From: Nocardia sp. SYP-A9097
GTDB taxonomy: Bacteria; Actinomycetota; Actinomycetes; Mycobacteriales; Mycobacteriaceae
Reading direction: 5' to 3'
DNA: 64,000 nucleotides
Assembly: GCF_009649815.1 (NCBI RefSeq)
Contig: NZ_WJIC01000017.1
Span: 81,810 to 145,809 of the forward strand
Shown: in pieces, positions 9,331 to 16,540 of the stretch
Position numbering within the stretch: the first letter of the stretch is position 1
Layout: each line of letters begins with the position of its first letter
The notes under the pieces: model-generated
The model's database searches: none
Seen by the model: the letters and a program-made list of their open reading frames with translations, nothing else
Told to the model about the DNA's origin: nothing
Made by a program: the position numbers and the translations under genes

Positions 9331-9427
9331 TGCAAAAGTGTTACTGTCGAATCAGCGAGCATCTCCACGCTCGACCGGGTGGCCTGTCAGCTTGCGGCCG
9401 ATTCCATCGTCAACAGAGAGAATTCCC

Positions 9428-10327
9428 ATGACCAAGAAGCTGGGCGGCATTCTCGCCGCCGTATCGACTCCTTTCGCCGCAGACGGATCGGTCGATGAGG
9501 GCGCATTGCGCAACCACGTCGATTTCCTGATCGAAAACGGCCTGCACGGCCTGGTTCCCGGCGGCAGCACCGGCGAATTCGCGGCCCTGACCCTCGCCGA
9601 GCGCAAGCGCGTCAACGAGGTCGTCATCGAACAGGCGGCCGGGCGGGTACCCGTCGCACCGCAGACCGGTTCCACCTCGACCGCCGAAGCGGTGGAGCTG
9701 TCCAAGCACGCCGCCGACGCGGGTGCGGACGCCGTGCTGTTGGTCCAGCCGTTCTACGAGCCGCCGACCCGGCCGGAGATCATCGAGTACTTCGCGACCG
9801 TCGGCGCGGCCGCTGGCGTGCCGGTGATCGCCTACAACCTGCCGGGTATCACCGGGGTGAACTACGACCGCCCCTTCTACCGTGAACTGCTGGAACGGAC
9901 CGACGCGGTCAAGTACGTGAAGGACACCTCGGGCTCCATCGAGCAGGCTTTCGACCTGATCTTCAATCTCGGTGACGCGATCGAGACCTTCGTCGGCTGG
10001 GACACCATCGTGCTGCCCGCCTTCGCCGCCGGTGCCGCCGGATCCATTTGGGGCGCACCGAATTTCGCGCCGAAGGAATGCGTCGCCATCTACGAGCTGG
10101 CGAAGGCCGGACGGCACGGCGAGGCACTGGTGATCTTCAAGCGGCTGTGGAACGTCTTGGACTTCCTCGGTAAGGAGGGCTACGCGGTCTCGACCAAGGC
10201 GGCTGCCGCCGCGGTCGGCGTCGATCTCGGCGTCCCGCGCGCGCCGTACGGCGAGCTGCCCGCCGAGAAGAAGGACGAACTGACCAAGCTCATCGCCGAG
10301 AGTGGACTGAACTACTCGGCGAGCTGA
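9428..10327 (+). CDS. Dihydrodipicolinate synthase (DapA/NAL) superfamily lyase or deaminase
   Basis: This is a 299-residue TIM-barrel aldolase-family protein. GGSTGE (residues 46-50) binds the substrate carboxylate, Tyr136 is in YNLPG and Lys165 in YVKDTSG is the Schiff-base lysine. Housekeeping dapA usually sits with dapB or other lysine genes, so a catabolic role is more likely here. Candidates are pyrroline-4-hydroxy-2-carboxylate deaminase (HypD) of hydroxyproline degradation or a 2-keto-3-deoxy-acid aldolase. The palindrome at 9317 and the racemase-family gene downstream favour the first. Confidence 0.82.
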   Translation: MTKKLGGILAAVSTPFAADGSVDEGALRNHVDFLIENGLHGLVPGGSTGEFAALTLAERKRVNEVVIEQAAGRVPVAPQTGSTSTAEAVELSKHAADAGADAVLLVQPFYEPPTRPEIIEYFATVGAAAGVPVIAYNLPGITGVNYDRPFYRELLERTDAVKYVKDTSGSIEQAFDLIFNLGDAIETFVGWDTIVLPAFAAGAAGSIWGAPNFAPKECVAIYELAKAGRHGEALVIFKRLWNVLDFLGKEGYAVSTKAAAAAVGVDLGVPRAPYGELPAEKKDELTKLIAESGLNYSAS

Positions 10328-10338
10328 GCCCCTGAACT

Positions 10339-10378
10339 GCACGGATCTGTGCGGTAGTTCCTGAGAGCAGATCCGTGC
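10339..10378. terminator. Intercistronic hairpin between DapA-like and racemase-like genes
   Basis: An 11-bp perfect stem (GCACGGATCTG / CAGATCCGTGC) has an 18-nt loop and lies 12 bp after the DapA-like stop. It could terminate, attenuate or protect the upstream mRNA. The following 140 bp before the racemase-like gene hold no other feature I can support. Confidence 0.5.
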
Positions 10379-10518
10379 CGAGGCCGGCGGGCCATCGTCT
10401 CCCCGTCGGCCTCATCCTATTTCCCTCGGCGCACCCGGCGACAACGCGCCGCTGCCCGTGCGGGATCGTCATGACATCGCAAGTCCGTGACAAGCACACT
10501 CAGCAACGGAGGAATGCA

Positions 10519-11547
10519 ATGCGTTGGAGCCGGGTCGTCAATGTCGTCAAATGCCATGTCGGGGGCGAGATCAACAATGTGGTCACCGGCGGCATCGGGG
10601 ACGTGCCCGGCGCGACGGTCTTCGAAAAGATGCGCTACTTCCGGGATCACCGTGACAACCTCCGGCAATTGCTGCTCCATGAGCCGCGCGGCTCGGTGAC
10701 GCATTGCGTGAACTTCATTGTCCCGGCGACACATCCGGATGCGCAGCTGGGCTATGTCATCGCCGAATCGGCCGAGTATCCGGTGATGTCGGGCAGCAAT
10801 ACGATGTGTGTGGCGACCGCGTTGCTGGAGACCGGCATGATTGAAATGGTCGAGCCGGTCACCGATTTGGTGCTGGAGTCACCGGCCGGACTGATCAAGA
10901 TTCGATGCACCTGTGAGAACGGCAAGGTGACCAGCGTCGAGTTGGAGAATCAGCCGGCCTTCGCCTACCACCTCGATGTGCCGTTGGAGCTCGCCGGATA
11001 CGGCACGATCACCGTCGACGTCGCCTGGGGTGGCATGGCCTATGCCCTGGCCGACGCCCGCCAGTTCGGGCTGGCACTCACCCCCGATGAGGGTCGTGAC
11101 ATCTGCGGTCTCGGCCAAAAGCTGAAAACCGCAGCCGCTGAACAGATACCGGTCGTACATCCGGAGAACCCGGAGTTCGCCGGTATCACCCAGACCGAGT
11201 TCACGGGTCCGCTGTCCCGTGTCGACGGTGTGCTGACCGCCCGCAACGCGGTGGTCGTATCCCCTGGACGACTGGACCGATCACCTTGTGGGACAGGAAC
11301 TTCCGCCCGTTTGGCGGTGCTTTCGGCCAGGGGTGAGATCGCGATCGGCGAGCAGTTCGTGCACGAGTCCATCATCGGCAGCCGATTCACCAGTTCGATC
11401 GTCCGTGACACGAGGGTAGGTGACTATCCGGCCGTTGTCCCACGGGTGAGCGGACAGGCCTATATCACCGAACTGAGTCAGGTCGGCCTGGATCCCGCCG
11501 ACCCCTTCCCGACCGGATACACCCTCTCCGACACCTGGCCGAATTGA
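10519..11547 (+). CDS. Proline racemase superfamily protein (hydroxyproline epimerase/dehydratase type), Ser/Cys active site
   Basis: This is a 342-residue protein starting at ATG 10519 after CGGAGGA. DRSPCGTGTSA carries the second catalytic cysteine (Cys257). The position of the first catalytic cysteine, MCGHG in proline racemases, reads MSGSN, so Ser91 replaces it. From memory, the superfamily contains Cys/Cys (racemases, 4-hydroxyproline 2-epimerases), Cys/Thr (trans-3-hydroxyproline dehydratases) and a less studied Ser/Cys group. A hydroxyproline epimerase or dehydratase is the best guess. It fits the DapA-like neighbour, which could act on the resulting pyrroline. Confidence 0.82.
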   Translation: MRWSRVVNVVKCHVGGEINNVVTGGIGDVPGATVFEKMRYFRDHRDNLRQLLLHEPRGSVTHCVNFIVPATHPDAQLGYVIAESAEYPVMSGSNTMCVATALLETGMIEMVEPVTDLVLESPAGLIKIRCTCENGKVTSVELENQPAFAYHLDVPLELAGYGTITVDVAWGGMAYALADARQFGLALTPDEGRDICGLGQKLKTAAAEQIPVVHPENPEFAGITQTEFTGPLSRVDGVLTARNAVVVSPGRLDRSPCGTGTSARLAVLSARGEIAIGEQFVHESIIGSRFTSSIVRDTRVGDYPAVVPRVSGQAYITELSQVGLDPADPFPTGYTLSDTWPN

Positions 11548-11589
11548 TATCCGCCATGGCAGTCGTCTCATGATGAAATCGAAAGCGGT

Positions 11590-11952
11590 ATGAGAAAGAT
11601 CTTCCTAGCCTGTCCTTACAGCAATTCCGATCCGGCGATCGTGTACGTACGTTTCCTGCAGTGCAACGAGGTTGCCGCGACGATCGTGCGCTCCGGCCAC
11701 GCCGTTTTCAGCCAGGTGTCGATGTCGCATCCGATCAATGAGGCATTGGGGGAGGAGTCCGCGGTCGTCGGTAAGCTCTGGGCTCCGATCGATGCGGTAT
11801 TCATGGAGATGATGGACGAGTTGATCGTCCTGGATGTTCCCGGGTGGGATCAGAGTTCGGGCATCAAACGCGAAATCGAGTTCTTCGGGTCCCGAGGACG
11901 CGCGGTATCCCTGTGGTCAGACGTCCATAGGGATTTCGAGGAACGGGCGTAA
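11590..11952 (+). CDS. DUF1937 family protein (nucleoside 2-deoxyribosyltransferase-like fold)
   Basis: This is a 120-residue protein beginning MRKIFLACPYSNSDPAIV. The CPYS near the start, the FSQVSMSHPI segment and VLDVPGWDQSSGIKREI match the DUF1937/DUF4406 pattern, distantly related to nucleoside deoxyribosyltransferases. Members turn up in phage and accessory DNA. It follows the racemase-like gene by 42 bp and has no obvious link to that pathway. Confidence 0.7.
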   Translation: MRKIFLACPYSNSDPAIVYVRFLQCNEVAATIVRSGHAVFSQVSMSHPINEALGEESAVVGKLWAPIDAVFMEMMDELIVLDVPGWDQSSGIKREIEFFGSRGRAVSLWSDVHRDFEERA

Positions 11953-11966
11953 GCCGCTCGGGTTCC

Positions 11967-12989
11967 GTGTTGACCATCCGTATCCTGATTTCGGTGCTCT
12001 GGTGCAGCGCGGTGCTCGCGGTCGTCGCGGGTTGCGCGATCACCGGTCCTACCGCAGCGACCGAACCGACCAGCGCCTGGCTGTGCGGCCCCGGCCGAGT
12101 CGGTGACCCGTGCGGCGGCCGCTCGGGCGCGCCCGTCGACTGCTTCTATGTCTATCCCACCGCTTCCTGGCAGCAGACCGCGAACGCGAACTTCGACGCC
12201 TCGCTGGAGTTGCGGGAAGTGGCGCGGGCGCAGGCCGGACCCTTCGGCACGGACTGCAATGTGTGGGCTCCGGTGTACCGGCAGGCGACGCTGCGCACCT
12301 GGTTCTCCGCATCAGCGCAGGACCGCAGCACCGCGGCAGACCTCGCATACCAGGACGTCGAACACGCCTGGGACGACTACCTGGCCCACCACAACAACGG
12401 ACGCGGCGTGGTGCTCATCGGGCATTCGCAGGGCGCCCGAATGCTCCGGACGCTGATCCACAATCGGATCGATGGGAAACCCGTGCAGTCGCAATTGGTT
12501 TCGGCGGTGCTGCTGGGCGGCGACGTGCTGGTCCGGAAGGGTTCGATGGTCGGCGGCGATTTCTCGTCCGTTCCGGCGTGTACAGATCCGGGCCAGATCG
12601 GCTGCGTCATCGCGTACTCGTCCTTCTCGAAAACGCCGCCGTCCGATACAGCCTTTGGTGTTTCGCCGCAGGTCCCGGATGATTCGACCGTCCGTGGGAA
12701 CCCCCCGTACGGACCCGATTACGAGGTGCTGTGCACCAATCCGGCCTCGCTGCACGACAATCTCCAGGCCTCGCTCCACGGCATCGGCGTCGGCAATGCC
12801 TCCGGCGGGTTCAGTGCGCAGTGCACCGGCGGTGATGGACCGCACGTGCTGATGGTCTCCGGACCTGGCGCTGCACTACTGCCCGCTCTCCCGAATGACA
12901 CCTGGGGACTGCATCGGCTCGACTTCGAACTCGCACAGCGGGATCTGGTGGATCTGGTGGCCGGCCAGACCGCGACCTACCTGCACTGA
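11967..12989 (+). CDS. DUF3089-like alpha/beta hydrolase lipoprotein
   Basis: It starts at GTG 11967, 15 bp after the previous gene, and encodes 340 residues. The N-terminus is a hydrophobic signal with a lipobox (VVAGC, Cys23), predicting a membrane-anchored exported lipoprotein. IGHSQGARML is the nucleophile elbow. PVDCFYVYPTASWQ and the GPFGTDCNVWAPVYRQ segment are typical of DUF3089 proteins of actinobacteria. The substrate is unknown. A shared hairpin separates it from the convergent enolase-family gene. Confidence 0.8.
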   Translation: MLTIRILISVLWCSAVLAVVAGCAITGPTAATEPTSAWLCGPGRVGDPCGGRSGAPVDCFYVYPTASWQQTANANFDASLELREVARAQAGPFGTDCNVWAPVYRQATLRTWFSASAQDRSTAADLAYQDVEHAWDDYLAHHNNGRGVVLIGHSQGARMLRTLIHNRIDGKPVQSQLVSAVLLGGDVLVRKGSMVGGDFSSVPACTDPGQIGCVIAYSSFSKTPPSDTAFGVSPQVPDDSTVRGNPPYGPDYEVLCTNPASLHDNLQASLHGIGVGNASGGFSAQCTGGDGPHVLMVSGPGAALLPALPNDTWGLHRLDFELAQRDLVDLVAGQTATYLH

Positions 12990-13009
12990 TAGGTGCCACC
13001 GTCCTCGAA

Positions 13010-13044
13010 GGGTGGGACCTATCAGTGCATTCCAGGTCCCACCC
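13010..13044. terminator. Bidirectional terminator hairpin between convergent genes
   Basis: A perfect 11-bp stem (GGGTGGGACCT / AGGTCCCACCC) with a 13-nt loop lies between the ends of the DUF3089 gene (+) and the enolase-superfamily gene (-). Confidence 0.75.
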
Positions 13045-13069
13045 TGCTGCCCGGACCGGGCGAAATGGA

Positions 13070-14203
13070 TCAAAGGTCCTTGGTGGTCAGCACGAAAATC
13101 GGCTCGCCGAAAAGGGTTTCATCGACCAAGACGCCTAGTCCGGGATCCTCGCCGAGGACGACGGCTCCCGCTTCGAAGGTGGGACCCGTCGCGCCCCGGT
13201 CCTTTTGATAGGACAGCGTCATATGGTCGCCCATGAAGTAGGAGACTCCGAGGAAGCCGCGCGGGTCGATGGTTGCGGCCAATTGTGCCATGGTCCCCGT
13301 AGCCAGATCGGCCCCCTGAGGTTCGTCGACCAGAATGGAAATGCCGGTGGCCGCGGCCAAATCGCGGATGCGGGCGGCCTTGGTGAGACCGCCGACCCGA
13401 GTGATTTTGAGGTTGAGACCGTCGGCGACGCCGAGACGCTGTGCGGTCAGCACATCTTCACAGGTTTGCCCGCTTTCGTCCAGCATCAGCGGAAGTCGGC
13501 TGAGGTGGGCGAGGTGGGCGAGTTCGGTCATGGTCGCGCAAGGTTGCTCGACATAGGTGTCGATGTCGCCGACCGCCTGTAGGTACCGTTTGGCCTGCCC
13601 TACGGTCCACCCGCGATTGGCGTCGCTGGTCATGAACTCCGAAATGCCGTGCACCGCTTCTGCGACGGCCCGGGTGCGTGCGGCATCGGTGATCGGATCT
13701 TCGCCGAGCTTCAGTTGAAATCGTCGGAAACCCAACTCGGCGTGGGAAAGCGCTTCGTCGGCCATATGTTGTGGGCTGGCCAGACTGATGGCCTGGAAAG
13801 CGCCGAGTCGGCGCTGTTTGACGCCGCCGAGGAGGGCGGCCACCGGTAGGCCGAGGGCCTTGCCCCGGAGGTCCCACAGCGCGGTGTCGATGGCTGCCTT
13901 GCCCGGTAGGTGTCCGATCAACTGGGCGTCCATTCCGTCGACGAGAACGCCCGCCTCCATCGGATCGCAGGACAACACGAAAGGTGCGAGCTCCGCGATG
14001 GTTTCGCGGACGCTGGCGGGAAAGCCGTTCAGATAGTTACTGCCGAGCGTTCCCGCTTCTCCCCAGCCGGTGAGGCCATTGTCCGCAGTGACCTTGACGA
14101 TGGTGGCCGGGAATGCGGCCAGGTCGCGCCCGTGTGACATCACATACGAGCCGCCTGTTGCCGGGATGTCCACCGAATAGCACGCGATGCTTTGCAGCTT
14201 CAT
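13070..14203 (-). CDS. Enolase superfamily (mandelate racemase/muconate lactonizing) enzyme, hydroxyproline-betaine epimerase-like
   Basis: This is a 377-residue protein starting MKLQSIACYSVDIP with AGGAGA upstream. FQLKLGED carries the first catalytic lysine. Metal ligands are the Asp of SDANRGW, the Glu of YVEQPC and the Asp of LMLDESGQT. The second lysine is in LKITRVGG. The KxK motif has Gln in its first position. The sequence resembles cis-3-hydroxyproline dehydratases and hydroxyproline/proline-betaine 2-epimerases (HpbD type). A proline-type transporter lies 29 bp upstream, so the pair probably imports and epimerises or dehydrates a proline derivative. Confidence 0.8.
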   Translation of the reverse strand: MKLQSIACYSVDIPATGGSYVMSHGRDLAAFPATIVKVTADNGLTGWGEAGTLGSNYLNGFPASVRETIAELAPFVLSCDPMEAGVLVDGMDAQLIGHLPGKAAIDTALWDLRGKALGLPVAALLGGVKQRRLGAFQAISLASPQHMADEALSHAELGFRRFQLKLGEDPITDAARTRAVAEAVHGISEFMTSDANRGWTVGQAKRYLQAVGDIDTYVEQPCATMTELAHLAHLSRLPLMLDESGQTCEDVLTAQRLGVADGLNLKITRVGGLTKAARIRDLAAATGISILVDEPQGADLATGTMAQLAATIDPRGFLGVSYFMGDHMTLSYQKDRGATGPTFEAGAVVLGEDPGLGVLVDETLFGEPIFVLTTKDL

Positions 14204-14232
14204 ATCGCTGTTCTCCTGTTCGTTGTCGCTGA

Positions 14233-15693
14233 CTACACATGACCCGGTGCGGTGTCCCGTGATCGTCCGCGTCGGCTCGCGGGAATGCACAGGTAGACAA
14301 CACAACCGGCGGCGATCACCCCGACCAGGCCCAGCCCGACGTGCACGGGATCGGAAGCCACCAGGACGCCGCAGATCACGAACGACCAGATCACGGCGAG
14401 AACGAAGATGACCACACTGAATTTGCCGTAATGCCAAGGATGTTCGGGCAGCTTCTTCTTCGCGAGCGCCCAGAGCCCGACGACCACCACGACCGTGTAG
14501 GCGAACGCCCACGCCAGCGCCGTCATCGCGGCGAGCACCGAAAGCAGTGAAGACCACAGGCCGATCAGCAGCGAGGCGACCAGCATCGTGAGGGTCGCGT
14601 TGATCGGAATCTGCTGCCGACTGACCTTCCGCATCCATGGCGCGGCGGGCATTTGCCCGTCGCGCGATTGCGACCACAGCACGCGGATTCCGGTCAGCTG
14701 CAACATGGCGATGGCCGCAAGCAGCGCCACAATGGCGACTGCCTCGATGACGGTGGAGAAGGTTCGGCCGAGTGCGGTGTCGAGTATGTCCTTGAACGGG
14801 ACCGCGCTGCCCATTACCGCGGGAAGATCCTGGATGGCCAAGAAGACCAAAGCGATCATGAATGCACCGGCCAGGTAAGCCGAGACATTGGCCACCACCG
14901 AAGACATCGGCGCCATCTTGTTCGCGCCCTGGGTCTCCTCGGACGCATTGCCGGTGGCGTCGAAGCTCGAGATCAGGTAGGCGGGCAGAATCATCGCGAA
15001 CAACGCCGGCCCCCACCAATGGCCGCCGAGAACTGTTCCCCCGGTGTTGTTCAGGAAGCTCAGCGGCTGGGTGGGATGTTTGACCACCAAGAGGCTACCG
15101 ATAATCAGCAGGACAACGACTATCTCGGCGATCACGCCGATGTTGTTCAGCAGCGCGGCCACCTTGACACCGGCGATGTTGAACAAGGTGACGAACACCA
15201 TGATTCCCGAGGCCCACGCAGCGGTCTGCATATTCGAGTCCAGTGTTATGCCGAACCAGCTGGCCAGGAAGGGGGCCATGCTGACCGACACCGCGGTCAC
15301 CGATACCGCGTGCGCGATCACCAGGAGCCAGCCGGTTTGCCAGGCCAGCCACGGTCGACCGGTGATGCGCCCCGTGATCTGATACACCCCGCCCGCGAGT
15401 GGATAGGCCGAAACCAGCTGCGCGACAGCCAATCCCACAGTGAACACCTGCAGTGCTCCGCCGATCACGAACGACCAGAACGAGGCCGGTCCGAAGAATC
15501 CGAGTCCGACGATGAGGGTCGTGAACGTGGATGAGGCGATCGCGATGGAGGAGAACTGGATACCGAAGGACGAGAAGAAGCCGAGGGACCGGCTCAACTC
15601 CTGCTTGTAGCCCATTTTCTCCAGCAGCGCCTCATCGCTGCCGGGAGCGTGTTCTCTGGGTTCTGGAGTGGTGGCGTCTGATGTAGTGGCCAT
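14233..15693 (-). CDS. APC-superfamily permease, paralogue of 1759-3246
   Basis: This is a 486-residue, about 12-segment membrane transporter. LGFFSSFGIQFSSIAIASS and YPLAGGVYQITGRITGRP are nearly identical to the other permease, so the two arose by duplication. It forms a two-gene operon with the enolase-superfamily enzyme. The palindrome at 15756-15767 lies 63 bp upstream of its start. The two permeases frame the whole catabolic region and may take up related substrates such as proline betaine and hydroxyproline. Confidence 0.85.
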   Translation of the reverse strand: MATTSDATTPEPREHAPGSDEALLEKMGYKQELSRSLGFFSSFGIQFSSIAIASSTFTTLIVGLGFFGPASFWSFVIGGALQVFTVGLAVAQLVSAYPLAGGVYQITGRITGRPWLAWQTGWLLVIAHAVSVTAVSVSMAPFLASWFGITLDSNMQTAAWASGIMVFVTLFNIAGVKVAALLNNIGVIAEIVVVLLIIGSLLVVKHPTQPLSFLNNTGGTVLGGHWWGPALFAMILPAYLISSFDATGNASEETQGANKMAPMSSVVANVSAYLAGAFMIALVFLAIQDLPAVMGSAVPFKDILDTALGRTFSTVIEAVAIVALLAAIAMLQLTGIRVLWSQSRDGQMPAAPWMRKVSRQQIPINATLTMLVASLLIGLWSSLLSVLAAMTALAWAFAYTVVVVVGLWALAKKKLPEHPWHYGKFSVVIFVLAVIWSFVICGVLVASDPVHVGLGLVGVIAAGCVVYLCIPASRRGRSRDTAPGHV

Positions 15694-15755
15694 GGGGAAC
15701 CTCGTTTACAGGGGCGACAGCGTGTATAAGCTGATCCCGAGATAGTTTATTGAAG

Positions 15756-15767
15756 ATTGTCGACAAT
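15756..15767. promoter_or_regulatory. Palindrome ATTGTCGACAAT (operator, copy 3)
   Basis: This perfect 12-bp palindrome is upstream of the leftward permease/enolase-family operon. It is identical in its 12-bp core to the copy at 9317-9330. Confidence 0.65.
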
Positions 15768-15870
15768 TCTCCCGCTGGGGTGAACTGTCAACTCGGTTGG
15801 CAATATTCGCAACTTCGCATAACGGGGGATCGCGGTAGAGGGCCACTCCCGATCGTCTCTAGACCTTGTT

Positions 15871-15908
15871 CTGTCCATATGTTAGTAGTACTGTCCGGAC
15901 AGCTGTCC
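15871..15908. promoter_or_regulatory. Cluster of TGTCC half-sites incl. GGACAGCTGTCC
   Basis: Overlapping palindromes CTGTCCGGACAG (15891-15902) and GGACAGCTGTCC (15897-15908), plus a further TGTCC at 15872, lie 72-108 bp upstream of the SRPBCC gene. The same 12-mer CTGTCCGGACAG recurs at 24166-24177. They belong to the GGACA-N2-TGTCC family of sites seen across the window, probably bound by a TetR regulator. Confidence 0.6.
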
Positions 15909-15979
15909 ATTTCGAATGGTCGCGCAGGTGCGCACGGCTGTGCGGGCTTTGCCGAGAGAAGAATTCAGGAAGGACTCCG

Positions 15980-16489
15980 ATGTCCACGCTGCACCCGTGC
16001 CAGTCGGTCGACACCACGTTCGTGGAGAGAGCGCCGCACCGTTTTGCCAACAGCGTCGAGCTGAACGTCACTCCCGAGCAGGTGTTCGAGGTCCTGGCCG
16101 ATGCCTCGGCGTGGCCGCGGTGGGCGTCGGTGATCACCGCGGTGACCTGGACCAGCCCGGAACCGCGTGGAGTCGGCACGACCCGCACGGTGCACATGCG
16201 CGCGGGGATGGTCGGCAACGAGGAGTTCCTGGCCTGGGAACCGAACACGCACTTGGCCTTTCGGTTCAACGAGAGCGGGACCAGTGGGATCACCGCGTTC
16301 GCCGAGGACTACCGCATCGTTCCCACACCCGGTGGATGCAGGTTGACCTGGACGCTGGCGATGAGTGGAAACGCGCCGACGAACATATCCATTCGGCTCG
16401 CGCGCCCGCTGATGAACCTGGCTTTTCGGCGATTCCTGCGCAACCTGCGCGCACTCACCGATCAGCGATATGCGAGCACCACGGTATGA
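15980..16489 (+). CDS. SRPBCC (polyketide cyclase/START-like) family protein
   Basis: This is a 169-residue protein starting at ATG 15980 after CAGGAAGGA. The pattern LNVTPEQVFEVLADASAWPRWASVI is the N-terminal strand-helix of the SRPBCC ligand-binding fold. The hydrophobic cavity suggests binding of a lipid or steroid-like ligand. It is 51 bp ahead of a GMC oxidoreductase and probably co-transcribed from the promoter with GGACA-N2-TGTCC sites. Confidence 0.75.
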   Translation: MSTLHPCQSVDTTFVERAPHRFANSVELNVTPEQVFEVLADASAWPRWASVITAVTWTSPEPRGVGTTRTVHMRAGMVGNEEFLAWEPNTHLAFRFNESGTSGITAFAEDYRIVPTPGGCRLTWTLAMSGNAPTNISIRLARPLMNLAFRRFLRNLRALTDQRYASTTV

Positions 16490-16540
16490 GGATGCCGCAG
16501 TCGCCCGAATCGTATTGAACGACAACAGAGGTAGTTGGGT

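Noticed and set aside
14204..15019. N-terminal extension joining the enolase-superfamily frame to sequence inside the permease
   Set aside because: The permease occupies this stretch in another frame, and a good ribosome site precedes ATG 14203.
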